Source: Micractinium sp. NFX-FRZ (lineage: Eukaryota; Chlorophyta; Trebouxiophyceae; Chlorellales; Chlorellaceae). Taken from it: DNA of 64,000 nt. The stretch covers positions 56,051 through 120,050 of the forward strand of contig JAPTJF010000162.1 in assembly GCA_029339195.1 (NCBI GenBank). Direction: 5' to 3'. A program made the position numbers and the translations under genes. The notes below the pieces were generated by a model. It did no database searches, was not told the origin of the DNA, and saw only the letters and a program-made list of their open reading frames with translations. Shown piece by piece: positions 10,745 through 21,283 of the stretch. The number at the start of each line of letters is the position of its first letter. The first letter of the stretch is position 1.

Positions 10745-13221
10745 ATGCAGATGCTGGCTCGCCCCCGCTCCCTACCAGCCGCTCCCTACCAGCGGGATCG
10801 CGCCTGCGGCGCTGCGGCGCCCCACCTCCCAATAGCACGAAGGCCCGCTAGCACTCGGATCTCCGCAGAGCCAGGGTGGGTGGAGGTGCTGCCGCTTGAA
10901 AGATGATGCGCCCTTTGGGCGGCGCCGGGGCAGCGCCGCTTCATCACCCCACTTGGCCCTGCTTCTTTGCTCCTTGGTGCAGGCAGAAGCAGAAGCAGCA
11001 ACAGAGTGGCCTGGATACAAATGGGCAGGTGGACGCAGAATGGGTGCAGGTGAGCAGGAAGGCTCGGGGGGGGGGGACCTCTGCCGCACCGCCCCTCCTG
11101 GGCGTGAGTGCGCCGTATTTGCCTGGCGTGATACAGCGCGCGGGGTTCCCCAGCTGGGGGCACCCAAAGTTTGAATGCGTCCAAACCCCTGCGCCTGCTT
11201 CCACCCTCCGCCTGTGACAACAGCGCACCCCCCAAACAAAGCGGCGCTCTATTTCTCATGTCGTGCTCTGCATCGCGCGCGGCGGCTTGTGCGGCGGTGA
11301 GAACCTCGCTGAGCACACAAGCCCGCTCAGCATCATCCCATCTGTCTCCATCCTACTGGAACAAACGAGAGCACTATTTCTCCTCAAATGTGTTTCCGCT
11401 CCCCTCCACCCCACAGGAGGTGGTCAAGGAGCTGGTCGACTCCTCAGACCTTGCCTGCTGCCGTTCCCCGCCTGTGGCCACAGCACGCCCACCGAGCAGC
11501 CCTGATTTCCATTGGTCGGCGCAAGAGGCGTGTGCGCCGGCAAAAAACTCGCTGCGCAAGCTTGCCTTACATCTTGTTTACTGTACACCATCATATTCCC
11601 ATGCCATTCCACTCCCCTCCACCCCACAGGAGGTGGTCAAGGAGTTGGTCGACTCCCCAGACCTGTGGCTTGCTCAACATCATGCCATCTGTTTCCGATG
11701 TGTTGAAACTGCACCTCTTATCACCAGCCCTTTTGTCCACCCACCCCACAGGAGGTGGCCAAGGAGCTGGCTGACCCCCCAGAACTGTGGCCAACACCCT
11801 CTGTTTTCATTCTTTTCCACACTCTATCCCATCCAATCCACCCCACAGGAGGTGGCCAAGGAGCTGGTCGACTCCCCAGACCTGTGGCAGCGCGGGGAGG
11901 CCTGGTTTGCTGCCCAGGTGGTCGTCTTCCTCCTCGTCCTCTTCCCCCCCGCCCCGCTGCGCCCGCTGCTTGACGGCGCCGGCTGGCTGGCGGTGGCGGG
12001 CGGGCTGGCCATGCTGTGAGTGCTGTGCTGGCTGGGGGTGTGCAGCCGGGGGCGGGGAGTGCAGGGCGCGCCAGTGGGACGGTGGTGTGGTGCCTTTGAG
12101 TTGGGGCGGGGCGCGGTGGGGCAGCCGCTGGGCCGCTGTGGGCAGGCAGGAGGCGTTCCTGGCCTCTGCTGCGGGGGCTGTGCTGGGGTGGCGGGCCAGT
12201 AGGCAAGGGAGGAGGGCAGCAGGCGGGCATGCCGTTTCCCTGCTTGCCTCAGTCATTACAAGCTGTTGCCAGTTCGCTTTGAGCATTCACAAGTTGTTGT
12301 GACTTCCTTGTGTGTGTGCGTGTGCAGCGTGGCGGCGCAGCAGGTGCTGGGCAAGCGGCTCACCCCGCTGCCCAAGCCCCGCGAAGGGTCGTCCCTGGTG
12401 ACCACCGGCGTCTACCAGTACTGCCGCCACCCCATGTGAGCACCCCATACTGCCTGTGAATCCTGCCAGGGTGGCCCTGCCGCAGTGGGCTCCGTTGTAT
12501 CCGATTTACTGCTGTGTGGGGGGTCCAGCTGCGGGGCCTCATCGCTGGTGGGTGACTCCTGGCTGGTCCCAGTACTGCCGCCACCCCATGTGAGCACACT
12601 GCCTGTGATCGACTACTCCCAAGGTGGCCATTGAGTGGGCATGCACTGCTTGTTTTGCCTGCTATATCTGTGCTGCCTGTGCTGCAGGTATGGCGGGCTG
12701 CTGCTGGTGTCGGCGGGGCTGTCTCTGGGGCTGGGCGACGACCTGCGCCTGGTCCTGGCGGGACTGGTCTTCTTTGTGCTGGACCGCAAGGTGAGGTCTA
12801 ACCTTACACCAAACTTAAGAGTCTATGCGGGGTGGGCGGGTGGTGACCAGTGTTGGTGCGCCTCTGCCCATCCCCCCGCCCGGTGGCAGGTCAGGGTGGT
12901 CGGGCCCGGCCAGGCCTCGTGCAAGGCAAGCGTGTCGCTCACGTGTGGCTCGAGCGTCAAGCGATGCCACCTGAAACCCTAAACAGCATGCGAACCCTAA
13001 ACCCTAAACTTGCACTGCAGGCCTCCTTCGAGGAGCAGCTGCTGGCCATGGAGCAGTTTGGCAAACGTGGGTCTTTCAGGACAGCCAAGTGTACTTCCCA
13101 ACCTTCTTCCATTGTACTGCAGGCCTCCTTTGAAGAGAAGCTGCTGGAGGAGCAGTTTGGCAGGGAAGAGTACGAGAGCTACCGGCAGCGCACCAAGAAG
13201 CTTCTGCCATACATCTACTGA
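10745..13221 (+). CDS. Plastid-targeted isoprenylcysteine carboxyl methyltransferase-like membrane protein
   Basis: Six exons, 10745-10875, 10983-11049, 11849-12015, 12328-12435, 12688-12790 and 13123-13221, give 224 residues in one frame. The first exon (MQMLARPRSLPAAPYQRDRA...) is Arg/Ala/Ser-rich without acids near the start, as in plastid transit peptides. The body has hydrophobic helices (AAQVVVFLLVLFPPAPLRPL, GWLAVAGGLAML, GLLLVSAGLSLGLGDDLRL) and the ICMT/PEMT signature GVYQYCRHPMYGG, followed by the conserved tail EEQFGREEYESYRQRTKKLL. This family transfers a methyl group from S-adenosylmethionine at the membrane. The plastid substrate is not known, and true prenyl-Cys substrates are not implied. 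Three of its five introns carry exon-edge echoes; the exon copies chosen are the only ones that keep the frame. Confidence 0.8.
11417..11892 (+). repeat. Serial acceptor-side echoes of ICMT-like exon 3
   Basis: Four direct copies of a unit ending in CACAG and beginning an exon (GAGGTGGYCAAGGAGYTGGY) start at 11417, 11630, 11752 and 11849. The encoded peptides are EVVKELVDSSDL, EVVKELVDSPDLW, EVAKELADPPELW and EVAKELVDSPDLWQRGE. Only the last continues into the protein. Spacings are 213, 122 and 97 bases, and pyrimidine tracts before each copy are duplicated as well. Confidence 0.92.
12415..12640 (+). repeat. Donor-side echo of ICMT-like exon 4
   Basis: The 29 bases at 12415-12443, covering the exon end with the RHPM codons and the GTGAGC donor, are repeated identically at 12569-12597. 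The following intron sequence is also similar. Offset is 154 bases. Confidence 0.93.
12974..13009 (+). repeat. Interstitial CCCTAAA telomere-type motifs in ICMT-like intron 5
   Basis: Three CCCTAAA units occur within 36 bases, the last two in tandem (AACCCTAAACCCTAAAC), directly upstream of an exon-edge echo. CCCTAAA is the plant and Chlorella-type telomere repeat. Too short to be a telomere end, and genes continue on both sides. Confidence 0.85.
13021..13172 (+). repeat. Acceptor-side echo of ICMT-like last exon
   Basis: GCCTCCTTCGAGGAGCAGCT at 13021 echoes the true last exon start GCCTCCTTTGAAGAGAAGCT at 13123, both after CTGCAG, 102 bases apart. The echo peptide starts ASFEEQLLAMEQFG against ASFEEKLLEEQFG. 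Using the echo would break phase. Confidence 0.9.
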
Positions 13222-14378
13222 GGAGGAGGGGACCGAGGAGCGGCGGGCGGACTGCTGCAGCCGCCAAAGAGGGCGGCCCGGCGTGTGCCGAGTGCAGCAA
13301 AGGGGCGGTTCCCAGCAGGCCCGCTGTGCCGCACATGCGCGTTGTTGGTGGCACCAGGTGGCGCTGCTGCTCAGCATCGATGGGGGCTGCCGCAGGTGTG
13401 GCTGCTGCCTGCCGCCGCTGGCGGCACCACGATGACGGGCACGGTTGACAGCCCGCCCCGCTGCTGTTGCGTGCTTGTGCTGGCTTGCGCTGCCGTGCTG
13501 CTGCGCCATGCGCAGGCATGGAGAGGCCTTTGTGTCGACGGTTGATGTACGGCACCTCCATGCAACAGAAGACAATAATCACACACAACCAGAGCAAGGC
13601 GGGGGGGGCGGAAGCCGCCAGGAGCGGCTGCGCTGGGCTGGCTGCACCACCTTGCTTGCGTGGCTTGGCTTGTGAAGCATGCTGCTCTTACAAGGCCCAG
13701 AATGGCAGTACGACGAGGGAGCAGCCAGCAGGTCGCAGTGTTGCCTGGCAGCCAGGCAGCACGGGGGGCCGCGCACGCGGCGTACCGCCTGACCAGCGGC
13801 AACTGCTGTAGCAGACTGAAGGCACAAAGGACGGCTGGCAGCATGGTTCCAGTCGCTCGCTTCCCGGCCCTTGCGCGCTCAAAAAGCACGCCTTCACTTC
13901 AAACCCAAGTATTGACACACAAACGCCGGGTCCTCAGCTGCTGGCACCAGCAGGTGGCGTGGCGGCAGTGGCGGAGCGGCGGCGTGCAGCGCAGGCAGGG
14001 GGACGGTGGAGGGGTGCTTGCAGGGCGGCGGCATCCTGTGGTTGCACCGCTGCCAGGCCGGCATATAGGCTCCGAGTTTGCGCCAGGGGTAAAGTAAAGA
14101 GAAAATCCCGAGTCTGACAGCGTGGAGATTCTTTGAGGGCGGTGACCTAACTCGGTTCGGCTCGAAATCTGGGCCGTCTCTCAAGCCAAGACACGTAACT
14201 GTCTACCAGGTTCTCAAACACTGACGACAAATCAAAAACCCGCTCGCGCCGGCTCCCGACCGAGGGCGCGCCAAACTTTGGTCCCCTTCCACTCGCAGCA
14301 CCCGGTCTCCTCAGGTTCCTTGCCGCCAAGCAGCAGGGCAGTGGAGCAGCCCAAGCGCACAACGACCCTGGGTGCGCC
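13222..14378. other. Intergenic region after ICMT-like gene
   Basis: 1157 bases between the ICMT-like stop and the next plus-strand ATG. It should hold a 3' UTR and the promoter of the first membrane-box gene. No supported gene. Confidence 0.5.
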
Positions 14379-15894
14379 ATGCGGCACTTGGCAGACTGGG
14401 GCGGCAACAGCGCCATCAGCCGCCCCGTCGGCGGCGGCGGGTACGCTCCACAGCTGGCAGCCCCGCAGCTCAGCCACCCCTCCGCCTACTCCTCCTCGCC
14501 CTCGTCCTCTTCCGGCTGGGCCGTCTCCAAAGCAGGTGCGTGCCAGGCAATTGCAGCGGCGTGCTGCCCTTGGAGGGGTGAGCTGCGGCTGCACACGGGT
14601 GCAGCTGCCGGCCGCTGGCGCGCATGCCCTGCATTCCACCTGCTCCTGCACGCCTGTTACAGAGGGGCTCTGACAGCCAACACAAGCCACACCCCTGCAC
14701 AAACCCTGGCCCAACTCCCGCCTCCCTCCACTCTGCAGTGCTCTATTGCGGCATCTGCTGCGTTGCCATAGCCTGGGCATCGGCCTGCTTCTGCTTTGTC
14801 CGGCACTGCATCCGCCAGCGGCGCGCGAGCGAGGCAGTGCACCCAGGCGGGCAGCGGCAGGAGAGCAGCAGCACCCGTGGCGGCCAGCCAGCAGGTGTGC
14901 TTCTGGCTGATTCATGTGCCAGTGGCTGTGTACACTCTGCCTGCCGCTCCCTGCCGGCTGCCGCTGCTGCAGCCAACTGCTGGCCGCTGTGGCGGCCGCT
15001 ACTGCGGCTGGCTGCTGGACGCTGCTCTGGCTGCTGTCCGCTCCTGGGTTGTTCCATTCTGCTTGGGCCAATCTGAGGATGGGTCAGTCTGCTGGCGTGG
15101 GGATGGCTCAGCTGCTGCCAGCATGTGGAGCGGGCCCTCCCCGCCGGGTTTTCTCCGTCATTGCGCTGTTGCTGCTGCGGCACCCTGCGCTGCCTCTGCA
15201 GCTGCGCCCCATCGCAGCCCCCTCTTGCCCCCGGTGCCGTTCTTTCTTTGGCCTTTGCCTGAGCGCCATCCAGCACCCACAGCGCCACCCACCCACCCAC
15301 CCACCTTCTTCTTGCCGCCCCTCTTTCTTCCCAACCCCAGCAGGCCCCACTCCGCGCTACTTCAAGCAAGAAATCCCTGTCGTCATCGTCGGCCCCGACA
15401 ACAGCTTTGACCTGGGGGTGAAGGACGAAAAGGCATGCAGCGCTGGCGCCACGTCAGCCGCCGCCAGCTGGCGGGCGGGCGACGACGCGCACGGCGGGCA
15501 GGAGCACCCGCTCAAAGCGCTGCGCATCCCACGCGCGCCACGCCTGCCCAGCGCTGCTGGCGCTGAGGGCGAGGAGCAGGGCAGCCCGCTGAGCATGCTG
15601 GCCCGGCAGCGCGGGTACCAGGGCTTTGGAGGGGCCCAGGCGGGGGTTCACCGGCACCACATCCAGCTGGCACAGGCGGGCGTGTGGCTGCCACATCATC
15701 CCGATGACGAGGATGCTGAGGTGGACGACGACAGGTCAGCGACCGACGCGGGGCAGCCCAGCAGCAGCAGCAGCAGCGGCGGCAGCAGCCGGGCCGGCAG
15801 CACCAGCGGCCACGACAGCGCCAGCAGCAGCGGCGGCACCAGCCGCGGCGCCGCCGGCGCGTGGGGGTACGCCCCCACTGATGGTGCGCGCTGA
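14379..15894 (+). CDS. Membrane-box protein 1: single-pass protein with C-terminal PVVIVGPDNSFDLGVK box
   Basis: Exons 14379-14535, 14739-14894 and 15344-15894 give 287 residues with phase-1 junctions. A Ser/Pro/Gly-rich N-terminus of 52 residues is followed by a Cys-rich transmembrane helix (about 53-73), a basic stop (RHCIRQRR), and the third exon with the box at residues 116-131. After the box this member alone has a long polar tail with acidic and Ser/Gly runs. The box and the exon layout match five neighbours (17363-25 kb). I do not recognise the family and assign no function. The basic residues after the helix suggest N-terminus outside and C-terminus in the cytosol. Confidence 0.72.
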
Positions 15895-17362
15895 GCGCTG
15901 CACCTGGCCCTCAGCGCCGGGCAGCACGCACAGCGGCCGGCCCGACAGCCTGCGCGCCCACCCTCAAAGGCAGTAGTGCCCGCCTTACCTGATGTAGCTT
16001 GCAAGTGTAGTGCGGCTCTGCTCTCCCCCGCCCTTGCCTGCCCCAATCCTCCCTCCCCCTCCCTCTTCCCTGCTCGCTCCTCAACTGTTTCTACCCACGT
16101 GCCTCTAGACGTGATTGGACTGTCGGCGGCATGCAGCAATGCCCGCCGGTGCCACGTGCCGTTGCCATAGACACATGACACATAGACGCATGCAACCCAC
16201 ATGAACCCCTCACAGCACGCCGCCCCACCCCACCACATCTGTCCCCTCTGCCCCATTGGAATCTTGTTTCCCTGCGCCTGCAGCTGCTCAGATGCATGCA
16301 CCTCGCCCCGTGCATGCCCCAGCCGCAGCACCTGGCAGATCCATCCCACGCACCCCAACGAATGGCCCCTCCCCTTGCACGAATGGACCGTCCCCCCAAC
16401 GTCTCTCTTGCCCCGGCCTCGCCGGCGCACGCAAGCCTCAGCCACCCGTGCTCTGCTGCCCCCCATGTTTGCGCCCAAGCACGCGCCCAAGCACTATGTA
16501 TGTCTAGATGCAGCTCGTGTTGTAATCCTACTCACAGTGTACATGGGACCAATGGTTGTCGCAATGTACTCGGCTCGGCGCCAGCGCGACCGCTGCCGCT
16601 GCACTGGCAGTGCCCGCCGCTTCCTTGATCGTCCCTTGCTGCCGCTGCCCAGCGGACCCCGCTCCTTGGGGGTTCCAGACAGACAGCCGTCTCTGCAGGG
16701 AGGCGACGCATCAGTGGGCCCCAGCACTGTCTGAGGAGCATCCCAAGGCGGGCGGCCGAAGCGGGCACCAGGGTGGCTGCCGTGCGGCGCATGGGGCCCT
16801 GTGGCAGCGGGGGGCCTGCCTCCTCGCTCGTGCCACAGCACACTTCGCTCCCACTTCAACCATGTCGTGGCGCTGCAGCGCCAGGTGCAGCCCTTTCCCT
16901 GCTGCAGGTAATGATCAGGCCAACACGTCACTAGAGAGAGAGAGAGGGAATCGAGGAGTTTGCGCCGCTGGCGCCAGGCGGACCGGCCGACTCCCGCCAG
17001 GTCCCCAGGTGTCTTCTTCTTCTTCTTTCTTGTCCCAGCTGTGGTATGTTATCTTCTCGCAGTGCACTCTCACCTTGTTCACGCCTGAAACAAGCCAACT
17101 ACCCTCCCGGTCCTTAGTCACTTGCTGCCTGGCCGACCTCCCACCGCCCGGCTGGCCACACAACCTTGGATGCTCCCACAGGCCTGCGCCCTTGCTGTTT
17201 GTGATCATAGAGGCAAGTGCGGGCGCGGGGAGGCACAGCTGCCCGGGCAGCAGCGGTTATGTAAACTCTAGCTAAAGCATTTCGAAGCTTCGAGTTTACT
17301 ATTTTCGCAGCCAGGCCACGCCTTCGAGGCACGCACGTTTTCGTTTACTCCCCCTGCAGGAG
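15895..17362. other. Intergenic region between membrane-box genes 1 and 2
   Basis: 1468 bases. A TGTAA polyadenylation candidate lies at 16521-16525, about 630 bases past the first gene. Open frames here lack splice-supported continuations and I accept none. A 5'-UTR acceptor (CCCCCTGCAG) ends at 17359, just before the next ATG. Confidence 0.45.
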
Positions 17363-18243
17363 ATGGGCGACGGCAGTAGTGCCCCAATGCAGCTGGGCGC
17401 CCGCAGCAGCGAGGCGCCATCCCCGCCGTCCGCAGCAGGTGAGGTTGGGCGGCGTTCAAGGCCGGGTTTGCGCTGGGGCCAGTGCACAGCCATGCCACTC
17501 AGTGCTTCCTCAGGCTGAGGAAGCTTACCCGCCTCTTGCCTTTCCTTCCAGAATCAGTATCTCCAATTTGCCCCCCTGTCGTGGTGCCTCCTGCTTACGT
17601 GGGCTTGTGTGCTCCCATCCCCCCCCCCCGCGCCTGCCCAGTGCTGTTGATTGGCGGACTCTTGATAGCACTGGCAGTGGCCCTCACGGCGGTGATCCTT
17701 GTCTGCATGAACCGCCGCCGCCGCCGCCAGCGCACCTCAGCCACAGCACCCGACGGCGGCACCCAGCCCCCAGGCAAGCGCGCTTGTAGCGTGGGGTGCC
17801 TGCCTGCCTGCCTGCCCACGCCGAGGGGTGCCCGCTGCCCTCCCTTGGCTGCCTGCAGCATTGAATGCAACTCTCCATGGCCCGCCTCGCCACGCGGTTG
17901 GCTGCTTAGCTTAGCTTGGACTGGAGGCTCTCTGGCCTGTTTTCTGCAGCGCCGCCGGGGGCGCACAGCATGCTCAGCATGCTCTCCAAAGAGTCCTCCA
18001 TACTTGCCCCGGTGGGCTCACCCCCCTGAGCCGGGCTCACGCCGGTACCGCCTTCTCCCCGCCACATTGTGTGCAGGATCTGCCGGGGGCGACGTGGAGA
18101 GCGGGCCGCCGCAGCCGCCGGTGCTGCCCCTGCCAGTGGTGGTCGTTGAGCCCGACTGCAGCGTGGCTGTGGCAGTGAAGGAGGGAGTAGAGCCTGGGCA
18201 CTGGCCCCAGGCTGGCGACAAGGCAGGCGGGCTGAAGTCGTGA
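17363..18243 (+). CDS. Membrane-box protein 2
   Basis: Exons 17363-17438, 17642-17773 and 18077-18243 give 124 residues, all junctions phase 1. N-terminus MGDGSSAPMQLGARSSEAPS; transmembrane helix about 26-49 starting VLLIGGLLIALAVALTAVIL; a basic stop (NRRRRRQR); and the shared box PVVVVEPDCSVAVAVK at 89-104, followed by EG and a short tail. The second intron uses a GC donor (CCAG|GCAAGC), the only way to keep the frame. The ATG lies three bases beyond a 5'-UTR splice acceptor, as in members 3 and 4. Function unknown. Confidence 0.78.
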
Positions 18244-19036
18244 GCACGCAGCAGCGGCGCCCGGGCCGGCTGGGGCTGTGGCGCAGTCATCATTAGCAGC
18301 AGCAACAACAACATCTGGTGCCGTCTGGCAGGGTTATGATAAGGTTCACGTGCAGCTGGCTGCCTGGCTGCCTATGCGGCGCTCTTGTGCGGATGTAGCT
18401 GTGCAAACGGCGGCGGCGCTGCCAGGCAGTTTGCCTGCAGCCACCCCGCTGAGCTTTAGGCCGCTCATGCCTGCCCATGCTCACTATAGTAGCAGTTATT
18501 TTATATGTATGCGCATATATGTAGCAAAAACTGCGTCCAGGGGGCAGCAGGACAAGGTGCTGTGCGCTGAGCTGAGCTGGCGGCGCGCCTGGGAACGTTG
18601 GTAAAGAGTTTCTTACGTCGTCCACCTGCGTTCCGCACCCTACTTTCAGCCCTCCCTCTTTCCCTCAAACTCGGCGCGTCAACGTGTAGGCGCATTAGCA
18701 ATAACTTCAAGGTTGCCGGCTGGTTCCAGTACCACTCACACACGCTGCCCACTCAGCCTTGCTCACCCCTGGTCGCGTCGCGGTCGGAGCGCTTCCGAGA
18801 AAGAACGTGAGCAAGTTGCGCTCCCGTAGATTTGCGGGGCGGCGGAGCAAGAGGCGGCACCAAAGCTTTGTCACCGGCGGGACCGGCCTGCCCTGCTGCC
18901 GTCTGGCGGCCGGACCCTGCACCCAGGCCCGCACCTCCCCGACTCAATTTCAGCAGTCCATCTTGCGGCTGACATCACTGCAACCCTTGTCGTTGCCTGC
19001 TCCCTGCCACACCCCCTGCCTGTGCAGGCACAGAGG
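18244..19036. other. Intergenic region between membrane-box genes 2 and 3
   Basis: 793 bases, no gene seen. The final bases contain a likely 5'-UTR acceptor (CTGTGCAG) nine bases before the next ATG. Confidence 0.45.
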
Positions 19037-19916
19037 ATGGGCGATGGCGCGTCCCCGCTGCCAGCAGTGCTGGGCACCCAAAGCAGTGGTGGGCCATCTG
19101 TGGCGGGTGAGCCCGCGCCTGGGGTTGGGTCAATGTTTTGCCAAACCTCAAGGATGCATTTCACTCGAATGCTCACGGAATTTCACACCCTCGGGGATCT
19201 TTCGCTTACCCTGTCGCTGCCTAAAACTCCCTGCAACCCCCTCGTTAGCGCCCCACGAGTTGCAACTGCTTCAAGCCGGCCCATCTCCCCTCAACTCCCC
19301 ACCTGCACAGTGCTGGCTTTGGGCGGGATCGCAGCGACCCTGGGCATCGTGGCGGCTATACTCATCTTCCTCCACCACCGCTGCCAGCGCCTCCCTCCCC
19401 CTGGGCTGCACCCGGAAAGCGGCGACGCCAGCACCGCCCAGCCTGAGCGCTCAGGTGTGTCCCAGGGGCCCCAGCAAGCTGCCTGGCAGTACCGGCACCG
19501 TGACTGATGCACTCCCTGGCTGGCCCCCGCTGCTTCGGCTGCCTTGCGCCCAGCTGCTTTGCTTGGCCTGCCAACAGGTCGAAAGGCGCACGTGGCCCAC
19601 CCAGAAGCACCCCTACAGCAACCCTTTTTCTCCCATGCTGCACCTGGCTCACCTGCCTTCCGACACTGTTTGTCATGCAGTGCCCGGGCACGGGGCCGGC
19701 ATCGAGGCCGCCCTGCCGAAGCCGCTGCCAGTGCTGGTGCTGGAGCCGGACTGCAGCGTGGATGTGGGAGTGACAGACATGCTGGCAGCAGAATGCTACT
19801 TGGCTGCTGGCGGCACAGCAGCTGGGTCGCAGCTGGGCGGCATCGGCGGCAGCGGGAGCGGCGCCAGCAGCGATGCAAACCGTCCCTGCCCCAATGCAGT
19901 GCCCAACCCCCTGTAA
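19037..19916 (+). CDS. Membrane-box protein 3
   Basis: Exons 19037-19106, 19311-19454 and 19681-19916 give 149 residues, phase-1 junctions. Starts MGDGASPLPAVLGTQSSGG, very like member 2; helix about 24-46 (VLALGGIAATLGIVAAILIF); then HHRCQR; box PVLVLEPDCSVDVGVT at 88-103; short Gly/Ser tail. The stop codon lies inside CTGTAACG, so a TGTAA motif overlaps it. Function unknown; family placement is firm from exon structure, start and box. Confidence 0.78.
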
Positions 19917-20415
19917 CGTGTCCCTCAAGTTGCACCATTGAGAAGTTTTCACTCCTCCTTGAATGGGAACCTGCAAGGCGGTCGCGCTGAGCTGGCGCTG
20001 CCCTGGCAGCTGGCGGGTTGACGGCAAGCTCCTTTCTTGGCAGCTGCTTTCGTGGCGGCATCGCCTATTAGTTTGTCAAAAGCGCCGTCTTCTCGAATCG
20101 CGCCTGCTTAGCATCCAAAACTGGACTGCCGTTGTCCCAGACACGAGTCGCCAATCCGCGCTGCCACTACCACCAACGACACTCACACGCAGCCAACCCT
20201 TCTGCTTAGACTCAAACCAGCGCCCCCGACACAGAAGGCGATCCGGGACGAGCAATTGTGTGAGGCCAATTCGACCGAAAAGGGGCTGCGTGCAGTGCAT
20301 GTGAGGTGCGGCAGCAGCGGCGGCGGCGGTCCGCCCACTGGGTGCCTGCTCAGCTCCCTGCCACCCAGCAGCCCGCCTTGCCTGCCTCTGCCTGCCTCCC
20401 AGCCCACCCTTGCAG
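19917..20415. other. Intergenic region between membrane-box genes 3 and 4
   Basis: 499 bases with no gene. A splice acceptor (CCCTTGCAG) touches the next ATG, so a 5'-UTR intron probably lies here. Confidence 0.45.
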
Positions 20416-21283
20416 ATGAGCGATGCCACAGCGCTCAAGCAGGCGGTGCCAGCACCAAGCACCTCAAACAGCCACAGGCCACCATCTGTGGGAGGTAGGG
20501 GGCCGGTAGCTTTCTTGTGGGCCCGCCCGTCGCACCTTCCGCCTTCACTGGAAGCCGACTGCTTGCCGGAACTCTGTCACCACCCACCACTGACTCTCCC
20601 CACTCACGACCACATGCTGCCTCATCCCCGCACTCCCCCACCCTCCTCTGTTTCACCTCAGTGTTTGTTGTGGGTGCCCTCATCCTGGCGCTACTCGCGA
20701 CTGCCCTGATCATCGTGCTGTGGCGCTGCCGCAAGCGGCCCTCGGCCCAGGCGCGGCAGCAGGCACAGCGTGGCGGCGCTTGCAGCAGCTCCCAGCCTCT
20801 TGGTGAGTGGGGGGCACCAGGGTGCGCCGGGGTAGCAGATGAGAGGACAGCATGCCTGCCAGCGGAGCGCAGGCCGTCCCACCGTGCCTCCTGCTCTCCC
20901 CTGGCTGCCACGTGCCTCATGCCACGTGGCCCCCCTGTGCTCGCTGTGCTTGCCCCATGTGCCAGCTGCGCAGCTGCTCCGCCGTTGACGCTGGCAGTGG
21001 GTACCAGTGAGATAATCCAGGCACGCCACGCCTTCCTGCTGTTATCTTTTCACAAATTGCAGGGCCCGGTGGGAAGGGCGCCCCGCCGAAGCCGGTTCTG
21101 GTACTCCAGCCAGACAGGAGCGTCCACGTGGCAGTGAAGGAGGGGCTGCCAGCAGGTGAACACCGCTCGCAGGCCGGCAGCAAAGCGGCTGGGGCTGACG
21201 CAGACAGTAGAAGCGACGTCGAGAGCGGCAGGCGGCCGGCCAGCGGGGGCTGGCTCCGGGGGTGGCTGCGGCGCAGTCAGTAG
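20416..21283 (+). CDS. Membrane-box protein 4
   Basis: Exons 20416-20494, 20662-20802 and 21063-21283 give 146 residues, phase-1 junctions. Starts MSDATALKQAVPAPSTSNSH; helix about 27-47 (VFVVGALILALLATALIIVL); then WRCRKRPSAQARQQAQR; box PVLVLQPDRSVHVAVK at 84-99, followed by EGLPAGEHRSQAGSKA, which resembles member 2 (EGVEPGHWPQAGDKA). The tail ends in GGWLRGWLRRSQ. Members 2 and 4 are therefore the closest pair after the box. Confidence 0.78.

Noticed and set aside
12974..13009. Chromosome end
   Set aside because: Only three CCCTAAA units inside an intron, with genes continuing on both sides.
13021..13076. Mutually exclusive alternative exon in the ICMT-like gene
   Set aside because: The copy at 13021 has no donor giving the right phase and resembles the echo pattern seen in other genes, so I treat it as an echo.
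16201..16734. 177-codon plus-strand frame between membrane-box genes
   Set aside because: Pro/Cys/His-rich composition typical of random GC-rich sequence; no splice partners, domain or box.
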